A DNA stretch of 64,000 bases, taken from NCBI GenBank assembly GCA_028868855.1, contig JAGWTR010000001.1:186001-250000 (forward strand), written 5' to 3'. Made by a program: the position numbers and the translations under genes. This document shows, piece by piece, positions 14,709-25,073 of this stretch; position 1 is the first letter of the stretch; every line of letters starts with the position of its first letter. The DNA comes from Burkholderiales bacterium. GTDB taxonomy: Bacteria > Pseudomonadota > Gammaproteobacteria > Burkholderiales > Burkholderiaceae_C. The notes under the pieces were generated by a model. That model saw only the letters and a program-made list of their open reading frames with translations, had not been told where the DNA came from and searched no databases.

Positions 14709-15792
14709 TGCTGGTGGGCGCTTGAGGTGGGCGCGATTCCAAATCCGAAACCTTCGCTCGGAGTTGTTCTACTGTCTGGAGAAGCGTCCGATTGCTTGCC
14801 TCAGCTTGGGACGCTTGTTGGTTTGCAGTTTTCAGCTCCCCCAAGACGCTGGCTTGCCATTTGTCCCCTGAGGAAATGTTTTCCTTGTCTTGGTAGTAGG
14901 CCGCCACGGAAACCACAAGTGCAACGAGCGCGAGCAGGGCGGAAACAATGACCGAACCGACAGCAATCCAGAGTTGAACTTTGGTTGTGTGTTTGGCCTC
15001 TTCGTCGCGTTGGTCGAGCTTTTCCAGCATGCTGCTGGCTGCCCCGGCGAGCTCTTGAAGAGTCTCAGCAGACTGGGCAGTCATCTTCCCAGTCAATCGG
15101 ACCATTTCGCGATCCTCGGACCGTTCACGCGCCAATCTCGCGCTGTGTTCGGCCATGTGATTACTGAACTCCAGTGACTTGGTTTCGATTGAGGGGGAAA
15201 CACCACCTGGGAACGCGCTTGCCTTTGTCAGTCGCTCAAACTGCTGTCGGGTATCACCAAGTGCTTGGCTGGCCTTCCGCACTTGGTCGAAGATGCCATG
15301 CGTTGAGCCGAGAACCTGCTCTCGCAGTTTCTTGAACTGATTCGCTTGTTCCTCGATCTCATTTCGCATTAGCCTGTCTAAGTACGCTGTCGCTGGTTCA
15401 TCTGCCGCCCTTACTATGGGCGCACGGTCCTTTCCACCTTCGCGGGCGGATCGAACCCCATTTGACGAGGCAAAGGCCTCAGCGATGGTTTCGACCGTTC
15501 CATCGGAGAGGCTGGCAGCCTGGTCGGACGTGATGCCAATACGTTCGTGCTTCAACCCGTAGTCAGGGGACAGACTGGCAATGCACGGTAGAAACTCCCT
15601 CGTGCGCTCAACAAGGTCGGTAGCGGATAGCGCGTTAAAAGCCTGAAGGTCTGAAGTACGCAAAGGGAACAGGTACAGCTTCCCGATGGGTGTATCGACC
15701 TCGGCAACATGCTTCAGGAAGATGCTGAGGTCGAGGCCTTTCTTCTCGGGCGGCTCGGCGCCGGAACCCCCGGCATCAATTGCGTCCGTCAT
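14689..15792 (-). CDS. Membrane-anchored coiled-coil protein, last gene of the type III RM operon
   Basis: A 367-residue product. Residues 1-110 are globular (DTPIGKLYLFPLRTSDLQ), about 135-255 are strongly helical and charged (coiled-coil-like, EEQANQFKKLREQV...), 273-297 form one transmembrane helix (VGSVIVSALLALVALVVSVAAY), and about 305-355 is a second coiled coil (KTANQQASQAEASNRTLLQ). The ATG overlaps the res stop by one base (TAATG), so it is made together with the restriction subunit. No family recognised. The layout (cytosolic sensor, coiled coil, membrane helix) recalls accessory effectors of defence operons, but that is inference. Confidence 0.7.
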   Translation of the reverse strand: MTDAIDAGGSGAEPPEKKGLDLSIFLKHVAEVDTPIGKLYLFPLRTSDLQAFNALSATDLVERTREFLPCIASLSPDYGLKHERIGITSDQAASLSDGTVETIAEAFASSNGVRSAREGGKDRAPIVRAADEPATAYLDRLMRNEIEEQANQFKKLREQVLGSTHGIFDQVRKASQALGDTRQQFERLTKASAFPGGVSPSIETKSLEFSNHMAEHSARLARERSEDREMVRLTGKMTAQSAETLQELAGAASSMLEKLDQRDEEAKHTTKVQLWIAVGSVIVSALLALVALVVSVAAYYQDKENISSGDKWQASVLGELKTANQQASQAEASNRTLLQTVEQLRAKVSDLESRPPQAPTSTTKPQR

Positions 15793-18700
15793 TACTTCAC
15801 CAGCTCCATCAGCTTGCCGAAGCTGTCCACCACGTCGTACTTGACGGCCTCGGGTGCAAAGCGTTGGTTGATTTCATCGAAGAACTTGCGGGCGCACTTG
15901 ATCTTGGTTTTCTCAATCTCGCGCAGTTCCATGGATGACATGGAGCCCTTGGTTTCAGCCACGAAGTAGACGTGTTTGACGGAGCCCTCCTTGAACGAGA
16001 TGGCCCAGTCAGGGTTGTAGTCGCCTACCGGTGTCGGGATGAGGAAGCCGCGCGGCAGCTTGGCGTAAACCACGACATCGCTGCTGGTGTCCAGTTCCTT
16101 GACGAACTGGCGTTCGATGTTGGAGTCGGTCAGCAGGTAGTCGTAGATGTGATGGTTCAGCTTGTCACCGGCCTTGCTGAAGTCCTGCTTGGTCAGGCCA
16201 GCCGTGAAGATGTCGAGGTCGAACTTGTCTTCCACGGGGTCATAGGCCAAGTGCTCGATGATGACCGTGGCTTTCTGCTCGTTAATTAAGCGGATGGCTT
16301 CGGCAATGAAGCTCTCAGGGTTGGTCTTGAACTGTGCGAAGACGGCAGCATTCAGCCCTTTCAGGATGTCCGCCACCGTCCGGCGCGTCAGTTGTGTGCC
16401 TTCGGCCAGCTTGCCGATCAGGTCGTACTTGACCGCCGAATGCACCGACTGCCGGTTGGTTTCGGTTTCCGTGGCCTTGAGCTTGAAGGCGTTGCCTTCC
16501 TTGATGCCGTCGTAGGTGACGGCTTCAGCCTGCTCTCCGTGCTGGATGGTGTACTGCAAGGGCGTGACGCGAAGACCAGCATCCTTGTCGTTGAGCGTAT
16601 TGACAGCTTTGTCAACTAGTTCGGCAGAGTCGAACGCCACGCTGTAGGCGGCCTTGCGATTGATGCGGCTCCATAGGGCCTTGAACTCTTGCTTGTCGAA
16701 GTTGGCGTTGAGCGGGTTCTTCTTTGGGCGCCGGTCGTCGCTGATGTCAGGAAGCTGGCTCGCGCTGAACACGCTGTCAATGAGTTGGTAGACCTGGGTG
16801 GCGTAGGGCTTCAGCTCTGGCGGCAGCTCAGCCAGTGTTTCGGCCTTCTTGGCATCGTGATAAGTGCCGGTGATGCGGTCTGCATCGTCGGTGTAGTCGT
16901 TCTTGAGCAGGTACTTGTAGATTTGCTTGGCAAGTTGCGGGGTGACCGCCACATCGCCAGCCGCAGTCTTCAGCACCTTGCCGGTGAAGAATTCTTCGTC
17001 GGCCACCTTCGGGCGTGCAGACAGCGAGTCGCTGATGTCCTTCTGCAATGCGGCTACAAAGTCTTTGTAGCTCTCGCTGGCCACCACGGTCAGCACGTTC
17101 ACGTCGTGGACGATGGCGGGGTGATCCATGCGGTCGCCGTGCTGGTTGACCGACAGGCGCAAGCCACGCCCCACTTCTTGGCGGCGTGAAACCGTGTTGT
17201 CGCTGTGCTTGAGGGCGCAGATCACGAACACGTTGGGGTTGTCCCAGCCTTCGCGCAAGGCAGAGTGCGAAAAGATGAAGCGCACAGGCTCAGCAAAAGA
17301 CAGCAGGCGTTCCTTGTCTTTCAAGATGAGGTCGTAGGCGTCCACATCGTCAGACAGGCCTGCGTTTTCGCCGCGTGCAGCCACGGCCGGGTCAGCCAGA
17401 CGCTTGGTCTTTTTGTCGATGGAGAAGTAGCCGCTGTGCGTCTTCTCAGCGGGAATGCCTTTGAGGTACTTGATGTACGGCGTCTCGTCCAGGTCCAGCA
17501 CTTCGTTCAGGTACTGGTTGTATTCCTCTTCGAAGATGCGGGCATAGTCGCCTTTCTCATCGGCCGAGGCGTAGTCGCGGTACTTCGCCACCTCGTCGAT
17601 GAAGTACAGCGTCAAGACCTTCACGCCTTGCTGAAACAGTGCCTGCTCTTTGTCGAAGTGGGCCTTGATGGCTTCACGAATCTGGATACGCCGCAGTGCT
17701 GCTTCGGTTACATCACCAGTGGCGTCACCCACGGTCAGCTCAAGCCCGTTGGTGAAGCTCAAGGTATCGGTGTTGGCGTTGATGTCAGACACTACGAAGC
17801 CGTCACGGTACTGGTCCAGCTGGTTGGACAGGTCGAAGAGGTTGTCGCCCTTGGACAGCTTCTTGACGATGCGTTTGATGTTGCCGCCCGCCAGCTTCTG
17901 TTCGTACTCGACGCGGGCCTCGGGTGGCTTCTTGCTCGAAATTTCGATGGATTGCAGGTACAGGTAGCCCGCTGTGCCAGCCAGGCCTTTGACAGCAATG
18001 CCGCGCACCGCGATCTTCTTCACCAGCTTCTGGTTGTAGGCGTCCAGCGCATCCAGCCGGTGAATCTTGTTGTGCGTCGTCTTGTGGGTGGCTGAGTAGC
18101 GCAACACCATCAAGGCCTTGAACTCTTCCAGCGATTTCAAGGTCTGAGCGCCTTCCATCTTCTGGGGTTCGTCCAAAATCAGGATAGGGCGATTCGCGCT
18201 GATGACATCAATGGGGCGACGCGACTGGAAATCGTCCAGCACCTCGTAAATGCGACGGTTGTCAGTGCCACGGGCTGCGAACGCCTGCACGTTGATAACC
18301 ATGACGTTGATGCCAGCGTCTGAAGAAAAGCTCTCCAAGTGGTGCAACTGCTTGGAGTTGTAGATGAAGAAACGCGCCTTCTTTTGGTAGGTTTCCAGAA
18401 AGTGCTCGGCTGTTATCTCCAGCGACTTGGCCACGCCTTCGCGTATGGCGATGCTGGGCACGACGATGATGAACTTGCTCCATCCGTAGAGACGGTTGAG
18501 TTCAAAAATCGATTTGATGTAGCAGTAGGTCTTGCCGGTGCCCGTCTCCATCTCAACATCGAGATTAATGCGGGCGACTTTGCTCTTGGCAAGCGCATCA
18601 TCCACTGGCATGTTCTGACTGCGCTGCACCTGCTGGATGTTGTTCACCAACTGTACGTCGGACAGCACCAAATCTGAGTTTTTGAACCCGAACTCGGAGA

Positions 18701-18848
18701 AGAGGTCTTCCACCCCTTTCTTGGCCTGGCCGGGGTCGATACGATACGTGATGGCCTCACTCGAAGCGGGGGGTTGACCCTTGAAGCAGTCCACTACGGC
18801 TTGCACCGCTGCGGACTGGTAGGCCTGTGTCTTAAATTTGAGTTTCAT
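15792..18848 (-). CDS. res: Type III restriction enzyme Res subunit (helicase-nuclease)
   Basis: A 1018-residue SF2 translocase/endonuclease that cuts unmodified DNA in complex with Mod. Visible: Walker A ETGTGKT near residue 97 in the context [21 protein letters not shown], motif [11 protein letters not shown] near 226, C-terminal helicase motif ([19 protein letters not shown], with QEVGRGLRL), and a C-terminal PD-(D/E)xK nuclease near 944-965 (NPDWAISF...YFVAETKGS). Length is typical for full type III Res. It starts 10 bases after mod. All catalytic motifs look intact, so the enzyme is probably active. Confidence 0.95.
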   Translation of the reverse strand: MKLKFKTQAYQSAAVQAVVDCFKGQPPASSEAITYRIDPGQAKKGVEDLFSEFGFKNSDLVLSDVQLVNNIQQVQRSQNMPVDDALAKSKVARINLDVEMETGTGKTYCYIKSIFELNRLYGWSKFIIVVPSIAIREGVAKSLEITAEHFLETYQKKARFFIYNSKQLHHLESFSSDAGINVMVINVQAFAARGTDNRRIYEVLDDFQSRRPIDVISANRPILILDEPQKMEGAQTLKSLEEFKALMVLRYSATHKTTHNKIHRLDALDAYNQKLVKKIAVRGIAVKGLAGTAGYLYLQSIEISSKKPPEARVEYEQKLAGGNIKRIVKKLSKGDNLFDLSNQLDQYRDGFVVSDINANTDTLSFTNGLELTVGDATGDVTEAALRRIQIREAIKAHFDKEQALFQQGVKVLTLYFIDEVAKYRDYASADEKGDYARIFEEEYNQYLNEVLDLDETPYIKYLKGIPAEKTHSGYFSIDKKTKRLADPAVAARGENAGLSDDVDAYDLILKDKERLLSFAEPVRFIFSHSALREGWDNPNVFVICALKHSDNTVSRRQEVGRGLRLSVNQHGDRMDHPAIVHDVNVLTVVASESYKDFVAALQKDISDSLSARPKVADEEFFTGKVLKTAAGDVAVTPQLAKQIYKYLLKNDYTDDADRITGTYHDAKKAETLAELPPELKPYATQVYQLIDSVFSASQLPDISDDRRPKKNPLNANFDKQEFKALWSRINRKAAYSVAFDSAELVDKAVNTLNDKDAGLRVTPLQYTIQHGEQAEAVTYDGIKEGNAFKLKATETETNRQSVHSAVKYDLIGKLAEGTQLTRRTVADILKGLNAAVFAQFKTNPESFIAEAIRLINEQKATVIIEHLAYDPVEDKFDLDIFTAGLTKQDFSKAGDKLNHHIYDYLLTDSNIERQFVKELDTSSDVVVYAKLPRGFLIPTPVGDYNPDWAISFKEGSVKHVYFVAETKGSMSSMELREIEKTKIKCARKFFDEINQRFAPEAVKYDVVDSFGKLMELVK

Positions 18849-18858
18849 CGCCAGCCTA

Positions 18859-20778
18859 CTAGATGCACTTCACTTCGGTGGTCGGCGACAACAGCTTGAA
18901 TATCTGTTCCACGTTAATCTTGACGGCGCTGTCCTTGAATCCAGCATCACGGAACACGACTCGTAACGGTTGGAGTTTGGCTAGTTCCTTAACGAAGCCC
19001 TCGTCTACGCCCCCGTGAGCATCAAAACACGCGGCTAAGGCGCTTCCATCAACGATTGAAACTTCCTTCTCATGAATATTGATCTTGGTGATGGGTAGAG
19101 TCAGATCGACTCCCCAATCGAGCATCAATTGGAATAGAAGGTCTTCAGAAGTGCGGTCTGGCTTGATGTTGTTGACGAAGAGGTCGATGCTTCCTTTTTC
19201 TAATGAATCTGGCGAATAGTAGATATCAGCCATATTCGAAGTGTCTACCTTTAGAACTCGAAATCCGATGTCCAAGTTTTCAACGTTCGGTGCTCTTTCT
19301 GCTATCTTTTTCCCAATTCTGCGAATGCGCTCTTTGCTGATATCCGCAATGCTTTGATATCCCGCTTTATACGCCTCAGACTTTTGATCGCATGGCTCTG
19401 GCAGTTGAACCATAATAAATTTTCGACTTCCATTGTCTTCTGCATTTCTTTCAATTACTGCATGGGCAGTAGTTGCTGATCCTGCGAAGAAATCCAAAAC
19501 AACCGCATCGCGTTCTATTTGGGCGATTTCTATTAGGTATTTGATGAGCTCCGATGGTTTGGCGAAGTCGAATGGAATTTCAAGTTCGATAAGCTCCTTT
19601 GCTGCGAGTCTGTTTTCGAACTTGAGAATTATGTCTACCGGTATTTGTCCTTCCTCTTGACGATCTTTAAGCCAAATCTTGGAATATACGTTCCACTTCG
19701 ATTGAACTCCACTTTCGTCCCACAGTGGTGAGGTCGTGGTCTCCTTAAACTCTATATCCCCTTCATCTAGCATTTGGAGGTAGCTGCTTTCGATAACTCG
19801 CCACCTCTTGCCCTCTGGTGGAATGCACTTGGTTCCGTCAGGGCACTCAATGAAGTAACGTGCGTTTCGCGATCGCTCTAGGGTTAAGGACGGCTGATAC
19901 AAGCCCATCGTTCGGTAATACTCACCTTTTCGCTTCCCTTCCTTTTGAAGCTGGTTGTATACCTTGTCTATCAAGTCTTGACTCATCTTGTCTTTAAAGC
20001 CAACTGCCTTCTCAATGTTTCGGGCAAAAACTAATATGAATTCTAGATTCGGAGAAAAGAATCGACCATTGTTGCCTCCCCGCTTCATCGCTCTACCGAT
20101 AACTCCAACACGATTCGATTCGCCAAAAACCTCATTGCATAGCTGAAGTGCACTGGCAACCTCTTCCTGACCAATTGACATGAAAAATATCCCGTCTTCA
20201 CCAAGAAGATTTCTCGCGAGTTTTACGCGCGGATAAATCATGCAAAGCCAGTCTGAATGAAATCGCCCATTTGATTCAGTGTTTGCAACAAGCCTCTCCC
20301 CCTCGATGCCAACCTGATTGGATTTAATCAAGTAAGAATCCAAATCCTCGGAGAAATCATCCATATAGACGAAGTCGCTACCAGTGTTGTATGGCGGATC
20401 TATATAGATCATTCTTACTTTGCCAAGATATGTTTCCTGCAATAGTTTCAGCGCCTCAAGGTTGTCACCTTCGATAAAGAGATTTTTCGTGCCGTCGAAT
20501 TCAACGCTTTCGGGACGACTCGGCCGCAAAGTCTTCGCAATCGGTGCGTTCGCGGTAAGCAGCGCCTCGCGCTTGCCTGGCCAGTTCAATTGAAAGCGCT
20601 CTTGTGGTCCATCTACTACCGAGTCGGTCAGCTCTTGACGCAGCTGATCGAAATCCACTGCCAGCTTCAACTCGCCGCTTTCCACCTTTGCCTCTGTCAC
20701 GCATCCTGGGAATAAATCGCGAATGCGTTCGATGTTTCCCTGCATGAGGTTGGTGGAGTGCATCTTCAGTTTGTCCAT
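18859..20778 (-). CDS. mod: Type III restriction-modification DNA methyltransferase Mod
   Basis: A 639-residue beta-class N6-adenine methyltransferase that sets the recognition site of the system. Catalytic [10 protein letters not shown] (about 125) precedes the SAM-binding [12 protein letters not shown] (about 432), the order expected for type III Mod; the target-recognition region lies between. Start set at the ATG at 20778 because GAAGGAAAAAAC precedes it. The central and 3' parts (about 19200-20400) are visibly AT-richer than both flanks and than res, a usual sign of an exchanged recognition domain. No simple-sequence tract that would make it phase-variable is seen. Confidence 0.95.
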   Translation of the reverse strand: MDKLKMHSTNLMQGNIERIRDLFPGCVTEAKVESGELKLAVDFDQLRQELTDSVVDGPQERFQLNWPGKREALLTANAPIAKTLRPSRPESVEFDGTKNLFIEGDNLEALKLLQETYLGKVRMIYIDPPYNTGSDFVYMDDFSEDLDSYLIKSNQVGIEGERLVANTESNGRFHSDWLCMIYPRVKLARNLLGEDGIFFMSIGQEEVASALQLCNEVFGESNRVGVIGRAMKRGGNNGRFFSPNLEFILVFARNIEKAVGFKDKMSQDLIDKVYNQLQKEGKRKGEYYRTMGLYQPSLTLERSRNARYFIECPDGTKCIPPEGKRWRVIESSYLQMLDEGDIEFKETTTSPLWDESGVQSKWNVYSKIWLKDRQEEGQIPVDIILKFENRLAAKELIELEIPFDFAKPSELIKYLIEIAQIERDAVVLDFFAGSATTAHAVIERNAEDNGSRKFIMVQLPEPCDQKSEAYKAGYQSIADISKERIRRIGKKIAERAPNVENLDIGFRVLKVDTSNMADIYYSPDSLEKGSIDLFVNNIKPDRTSEDLLFQLMLDWGVDLTLPITKINIHEKEVSIVDGSALAACFDAHGGVDEGFVKELAKLQPLRVVFRDAGFKDSAVKINVEQIFKLLSPTTEVKCI

Positions 20779-20804
20779 GTTTTTTCCTTCGAGGCCGCAC
20801 AAAA

Positions 20805-21506
20805 TCAGCGGCTCATTTGTTCAAGTTCGGTTCTAAGTTTTCGCAAGGTCGCGTTGATCTCGACCTTGCGATTGAATTGCTTTTCTTTGGCGAGATGGGC
20901 TTCAGCCCGCTCCACTTCGCGTCGCTTGGTCGCGATTTGCTCAATTCGGGTGACCAAGCCAGCCAACGGTTCTTGGGCTCGCGCGGGCAATGGCAGTAAG
21001 CGGTGCAGAAGCTGTTCGTATAGTCCCGCCAGGTCTAGGGACAAAGGCATGGCCACTCGTGCGGTGGGCGCAGGCCACCAGTCCGTCGCGAAGTAGTCTG
21101 AGAGCACCCAACGGCTTGCGTCGGCATCAGTCGGGCGCTTATAGGCAGCCACGACCTGCGTGCGTGCGTCAGCACCACTGCCATACGTCAACTCAAAGAT
21201 GATGGGGAACTGCACCGCGCCGTCAATGCAGCGCAGCACATCGTTGTGCAGCTCGGGTGTCTTCAACTGAATGGCGAAGACTTGAATCTCGGGCACGCCG
21301 GGCTTGGCGGGCAAGTTGGTCGTCTCGGGGGCTAACTTGTAGCGCCAGACGATCTGTTCGACCTGCTCCACGAACATGTCTTTCAGCCGGGTGTTGGCGC
21401 CGCTGTGTTCGTAAATCTTGTTCTTGGGCAGCGTGCGCCCGAACTCGGCCTGCTTGGGGTAGCTGACCAAAGCTGGGCAAGTCTTTGCAACGCTGAGCTG
21501 GCTCAT
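20805..21506 (-). CDS. DUF4391 family protein
   Basis: A 233-residue protein of a family known to me from loci carrying SNF2-like helicases and type III Mod; its biochemical role is unknown. The N-terminal 150 residues are globular (CPALVSYPKQAEFGRTLPKNKIYE), followed by a basic coiled coil (about 175-230, TKRREVERAEAHLAKEKQFNRKVEI). Its ATG overlaps the helicase stop (ATGA), and mod starts 26 bases after its own stop, so the three proteins are made together. The C-terminal coiled coil suggests it bridges the helicase and the methyltransferase. Confidence 0.8.
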   Translation of the reverse strand: MSQLSVAKTCPALVSYPKQAEFGRTLPKNKIYEHSGANTRLKDMFVEQVEQIVWRYKLAPETTNLPAKPGVPEIQVFAIQLKTPELHNDVLRCIDGAVQFPIIFELTYGSGADARTQVVAAYKRPTDADASRWVLSDYFATDWWPAPTARVAMPLSLDLAGLYEQLLHRLLPLPARAQEPLAGLVTRIEQIATKRREVERAEAHLAKEKQFNRKVEINATLRKLRTELEQMSR

Positions 21507-24500
21507 CCAGCCTCCTGAATGACCACGAAGGTGATGAGTTCGAAGTCATCCAGGCCGGAAATGGTGTTGGTCAACGCCGTGGTCTTGCCGCCGGTAAACA
21601 GGCTGTCCAAGTCTTTCTCTTCCTTCACCTCGACCATTGATCGAATGGCCTTGCCCAGCAGGTCTGAGTACACCTGCATCTTTCGGCCTTCGGCAGTCTC
21701 TTGATTGAACAGTTCGCAGGCCTGCGCGATGGGTTTGTCTTGTCCCTTGCAGCAAGTGCGAACCAAGTCCAATAGACGCTTGACCTCTGTGTGGTCGTGC
21801 ACGACGTCGCCCGCCTTGTTGATGTAGACGAGGTAGTACGGATGCAGCCGGTTGTGCTGGTTGATGTTCACGCCCGCATTGACGTTGCGCAGCGTGAAGA
21901 TCACGCCCGGATGCATGCCCATGGCGGGCTTGGCCGGAACCACTGCGTGCATGCCTGTGGGCACGTTGCCCAGTTCGCCATGCTCCTTCACGTAGTTGAG
22001 CAGGTCCATGCGGAAGTCGTTGAGGCCGAGGTCGGTGATCGACACGCCGGTCTTCAGGTCTTCCAACTCGATGACTTCTTCTTGCAGGCGGCGCAGTTGC
22101 TCCTTGCGGTATGACACGTCATTGGCCTGGGCCGACAGCACGTTGTCATCGCCGGTGGCGGAAACGTCCGCGATCATCATGCGGCTTTCCACCCGGTCCT
22201 TGAGGTTGATGTACTCGTCAAGGGAGATGTCGGGCCAGTAGTTGACCAACTGGATGCTGCTGTTTGGCGATCCGATGCGGTCCACCCGGCCAAACCGCTG
22301 GATGATCCGCACCGGGTTCCAGTGGATGTCGTAGTTGATGAGGTAGTCGCAGTCCTGAAGGTTTTGGCCTTCGGAGATGCAGTCGGTGCCAATCAGCAAG
22401 TCCACCTCTGCAGGCTCAGTCGGCAGCACCACGGCCTTTTCTTTGGAGCGCGGCGAGAACAGCGTCAGCAGTTCTTGAAAGTCGTAGCCCTTCTTCAGCG
22501 TGGACTTCGGCCCGCCTTTGCCGGTCACCTTGGCGGTGTGCAGCCCTTGCGCATGCAACTCAGGGGCGAGGTTGGCGTAGAGGTAGTCGGCCGTGTCGGC
22601 AAACGCCGTGAATAGCAACACCTTCTTGTTGCCGGGGTTGATCGGGTTGGCGATCTTGTTCAGCAAGTGCGCCTTGAGGTGCTGAAGCTTGGCGTCATCC
22701 TCCGGGGTGATCTTTCCCATTGAGGCCAGCAGAGCGTCGATGACTTCCAGGTCTACCTTGAGGTCGTGCTCCCACGATGGTAGGTCCATGTCGCCGAGGC
22801 TGATCTTCACCTTGCCGCCGATCTCGCCGCTGTCGTCATCGAGGATGGGCAGATCGTCTTCTTCAGCGTCCAGATTCTCCAGTGCCTCTGTGAGGTCACC
22901 GACGCTGGTTGCCACGCCCGACTGATTGAAGGCGGTGATCTTCGCGAGGGTGCCTTGGTGATTGCGGCGCAAGGCGTTCAAAGTTAACCGAAACGACTCG
23001 ACGGAGCTTTCCAGCCGCTTGAGCAGGTTGACCGTCATCAGGGCTTGCAAGCTCTTCTCACGGTCGGCTTGCTTGAGGGTGCCTTTGCCGCCAACCTTGG
23101 TGTCGTAGGCTTCTTCGTACTTCTTGAGGCGGCTGGGCAGGATGTAGCTGACCGGGGCGTACACCGCCAGCTTGAGCAAGGACAGCTGGGCGAAGATGTC
23201 GTTGAAGCCCATCACGTCTGGCCGAGCGGTCAGCGGACAGTGAAAAGACAGTGGCTTGCGGCGCTCGGGAAACTGTCCGATGTCCGTGGTGTCGTAGAAA
23301 GTCTGGATGTGTTTGCGTGAGCGTGCGATGGTCACGCTGTCCAGCAGTTCGAAGAAGTCAAAGTCCAGCGAGTCCAGGATGGCGCGGGCGGTGCGTTCTT
23401 CGGGGGGCAGCTTGGCCCACGCATTGAATGAGGCTTGTGCCCCACGGAAGATTTCTTCAACGCTCTTGCCGGTCTTCAGCTTCTTGCTGAGGTTTTCGGA
23501 GTCGCCCTCGTAGGCCAGAGCCAGCTGGTTGCGCAGGTCGGCAAAGCGGTTGTTGACTGGGGTGGCTGACAGCATCAGCACCTTGGTCTTCACGCCTTCC
23601 TTGATGACCTTGTTCATCAGCTTCTGGTAACGGGTCTCCTTGTCCTTGAAGGCATCGTTGTTGCGGAAGTTGTGGGACTCGTCGATGACCACGAGGTCAT
23701 AGTTGCCCCAGTTGATCCGGTTCAGTGGGGTGCCGAAGGATTCGCCGCTGGTACGGCTCAGGTCGGTATGGCAAAGGACATCGTAGTTGAAACGGTCCTT
23801 GGCGAAGATGTTGGTCTTGAGGTTTCGGTTGTAGTTGAGCCAGTTGTCTGCCAGCTTTTTCGGGCACAGCACCAGAACCGACTTGTTGCGCAGCTCGTAA
23901 TACTTGACGACTGCCAGCGCGGTGAAGGTCTTGCCCAAGCCAACGCTGTCGGCCAGGATGCAGCCGCTGTAGGTTTCCAGCTTGTTGATGATGCCGGTGG
24001 CCGCGTCCCGCTGGTAGTTGAAGAGCTTCTTCCAGATGAGGGTGTCCTGGTAGCCGGTGCGGTCGTTGGGCAGAACGTCTTCGTCGATTTCGTCCAGGAA
24101 CTCGTTGAAGATGTTGTAGAGCATCAGGAAGTAGATGCTCTCGGGCGAGTTCTCCTGGTAGACGGACGCGATGTGCTCGCAAATCTGCGCGGTCACGTCC
24201 TCCAGCTTCTCCGGATCATTCCAAATCTGGTCGAACAGGCTGAGGTAAGTGGCCGCAAAGGCGGGCTCGTCCATCTTGTTGACGAGGTTCGATACGGCAT
24301 TGCCTTGCTGATAGCCGAGGTCCACGGCCGTGAAGCCATGCAAGGGCATGTAGGCGGTGTCAGTGCCACCGGCCTGCACACAAGCGAACGGCTGCATGGG
24401 GGCCTTGGTGCGGTTGCTTTTGAACCGAGCCTTGCGGCGCATCCAGTCGGCACACTCCTTGGCGATGGCCCGCTGGGTCAGCTTGTTGCGCAACTGGATT

Positions 24501-24775
24501 TCGAACTCACTGCCGTACAGGCTGCGCTCGCGGTCCTGCTTGGGGATGTGGAATTCCTTACGCTCTTTGCGAATCTTGTCAGTGACTTCGCTGGCGGTGA
24601 ACGTGGGCGACGTGAAGATGAAGCTGAGTTCGTCGATCTTTTCCAGCTCGGCCTTCAGGGCCTCGAAGGCGTACATCGAGAAGCACGAAGCGGCGATCTT
24701 GAGTCGTGACTTGGGCTTGAGCGTCGCCTTGAGGTCGTCACCCAGCAGGCGGGTGATGTTGTCAATCAGTTCCAT
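21503..24775 (-). CDS. SNF2-family helicase with N-terminal PLD-like domain
   Basis: A 1090-residue ATP-dependent DNA translocase. The N-terminal about 200 residues (KSRLKIAASCFSMYAFEALK) resemble the phospholipase-D-like domain found in front of some defence helicases, but I do not see a complete HxK catalytic motif. Helicase motifs: Walker A DSVGLGKTF (about 272), motif II VIDESHNFRN (about 360), motif III LSATPVNN, and motif VI QRFGRVDRIGS (about 830). Start set at the ATG at 24775 with GGAAGAAGAAAC upstream; its first 14 bases overlap the ribbon-helix-helix gene. It is probably a second motor in the type III RM operon. Confidence 0.88.
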   Translation of the reverse strand: MELIDNITRLLGDDLKATLKPKSRLKIAASCFSMYAFEALKAELEKIDELSFIFTSPTFTASEVTDKIRKERKEFHIPKQDRERSLYGSEFEIQLRNKLTQRAIAKECADWMRRKARFKSNRTKAPMQPFACVQAGGTDTAYMPLHGFTAVDLGYQQGNAVSNLVNKMDEPAFAATYLSLFDQIWNDPEKLEDVTAQICEHIASVYQENSPESIYFLMLYNIFNEFLDEIDEDVLPNDRTGYQDTLIWKKLFNYQRDAATGIINKLETYSGCILADSVGLGKTFTALAVVKYYELRNKSVLVLCPKKLADNWLNYNRNLKTNIFAKDRFNYDVLCHTDLSRTSGESFGTPLNRINWGNYDLVVIDESHNFRNNDAFKDKETRYQKLMNKVIKEGVKTKVLMLSATPVNNRFADLRNQLALAYEGDSENLSKKLKTGKSVEEIFRGAQASFNAWAKLPPEERTARAILDSLDFDFFELLDSVTIARSRKHIQTFYDTTDIGQFPERRKPLSFHCPLTARPDVMGFNDIFAQLSLLKLAVYAPVSYILPSRLKKYEEAYDTKVGGKGTLKQADREKSLQALMTVNLLKRLESSVESFRLTLNALRRNHQGTLAKITAFNQSGVATSVGDLTEALENLDAEEDDLPILDDDSGEIGGKVKISLGDMDLPSWEHDLKVDLEVIDALLASMGKITPEDDAKLQHLKAHLLNKIANPINPGNKKVLLFTAFADTADYLYANLAPELHAQGLHTAKVTGKGGPKSTLKKGYDFQELLTLFSPRSKEKAVVLPTEPAEVDLLIGTDCISEGQNLQDCDYLINYDIHWNPVRIIQRFGRVDRIGSPNSSIQLVNYWPDISLDEYINLKDRVESRMMIADVSATGDDNVLSAQANDVSYRKEQLRRLQEEVIELEDLKTGVSITDLGLNDFRMDLLNYVKEHGELGNVPTGMHAVVPAKPAMGMHPGVIFTLRNVNAGVNINQHNRLHPYYLVYINKAGDVVHDHTEVKRLLDLVRTCCKGQDKPIAQACELFNQETAEGRKMQVYSDLLGKAIRSMVEVKEEKDLDSLFTGGKTTALTNTISGLDDFELITFVVIQEAG

Positions 24776-24971
24776 GTTTCTTCTTCCGCTCCCCAGCGTT
24801 GATCGGCGATTCGGGCGCTGCCTCCAAGCCATGCGCTTGTGCATAGGCCAGAACCAGCACCTCGACCATGGACGCGACTGAACGGTGCTCCCGCACCGCT
24901 GCCAGCTTCAGCAACTGTTTGATGTCTGCTGACGTGCGGATTGACAAGGTCACATCCTTTAGTCGTTTCAT
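24762..24971 (-). CDS. Small ribbon-helix-helix-like regulator, first gene of the type III RM operon
   Basis: A 69-residue protein: beta strand KRLKDVTLSIRTSADIKQLLKLAA followed by two helices (HRSVASMVEVLVLAYAQAHG), the Arc/MetJ layout, and a short basic tail. Such proteins bind operators as dimers, so autoregulation of the defence operon is likely. Its end overlaps the helicase start by 14 bases. The perfect 10-bp inverted repeat at 25031-25056 lies about 60 bases upstream and is one candidate operator. Alternative: a CopG-type antitoxin-like protein. Confidence 0.65.
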   Translation of the reverse strand: MKRLKDVTLSIRTSADIKQLLKLAAVREHRSVASMVEVLVLAYAQAHGLEAAPESPINAGERKKKHGTD

Positions 24972-25030
24972 GGTTCTGCATTCAAATGGTCTTGTCCTGC
25001 AAATGTACTGCGTTTTGCGGGTATTGGATG

Positions 25031-25056
25031 CCGTGGCTGAGATTTGTCAGCCACGG
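25031..25056. terminator. Perfect 10-bp inverted repeat, terminator or operator
   Basis: CCGTGGCTGA and TCAGCCACGG flank the six-base loop GATTTG. It lies about 18 bases after the stop of the leftward gene at 25074, where a terminator is expected, and about 60 bases upstream of the ribbon-helix-helix gene, where an operator is expected. There is no T-run on either strand, so factor-independent termination would be weak. Confidence 0.5.
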
Positions 25057-25073
25057 CTTGCCAAGCTCAGAAC

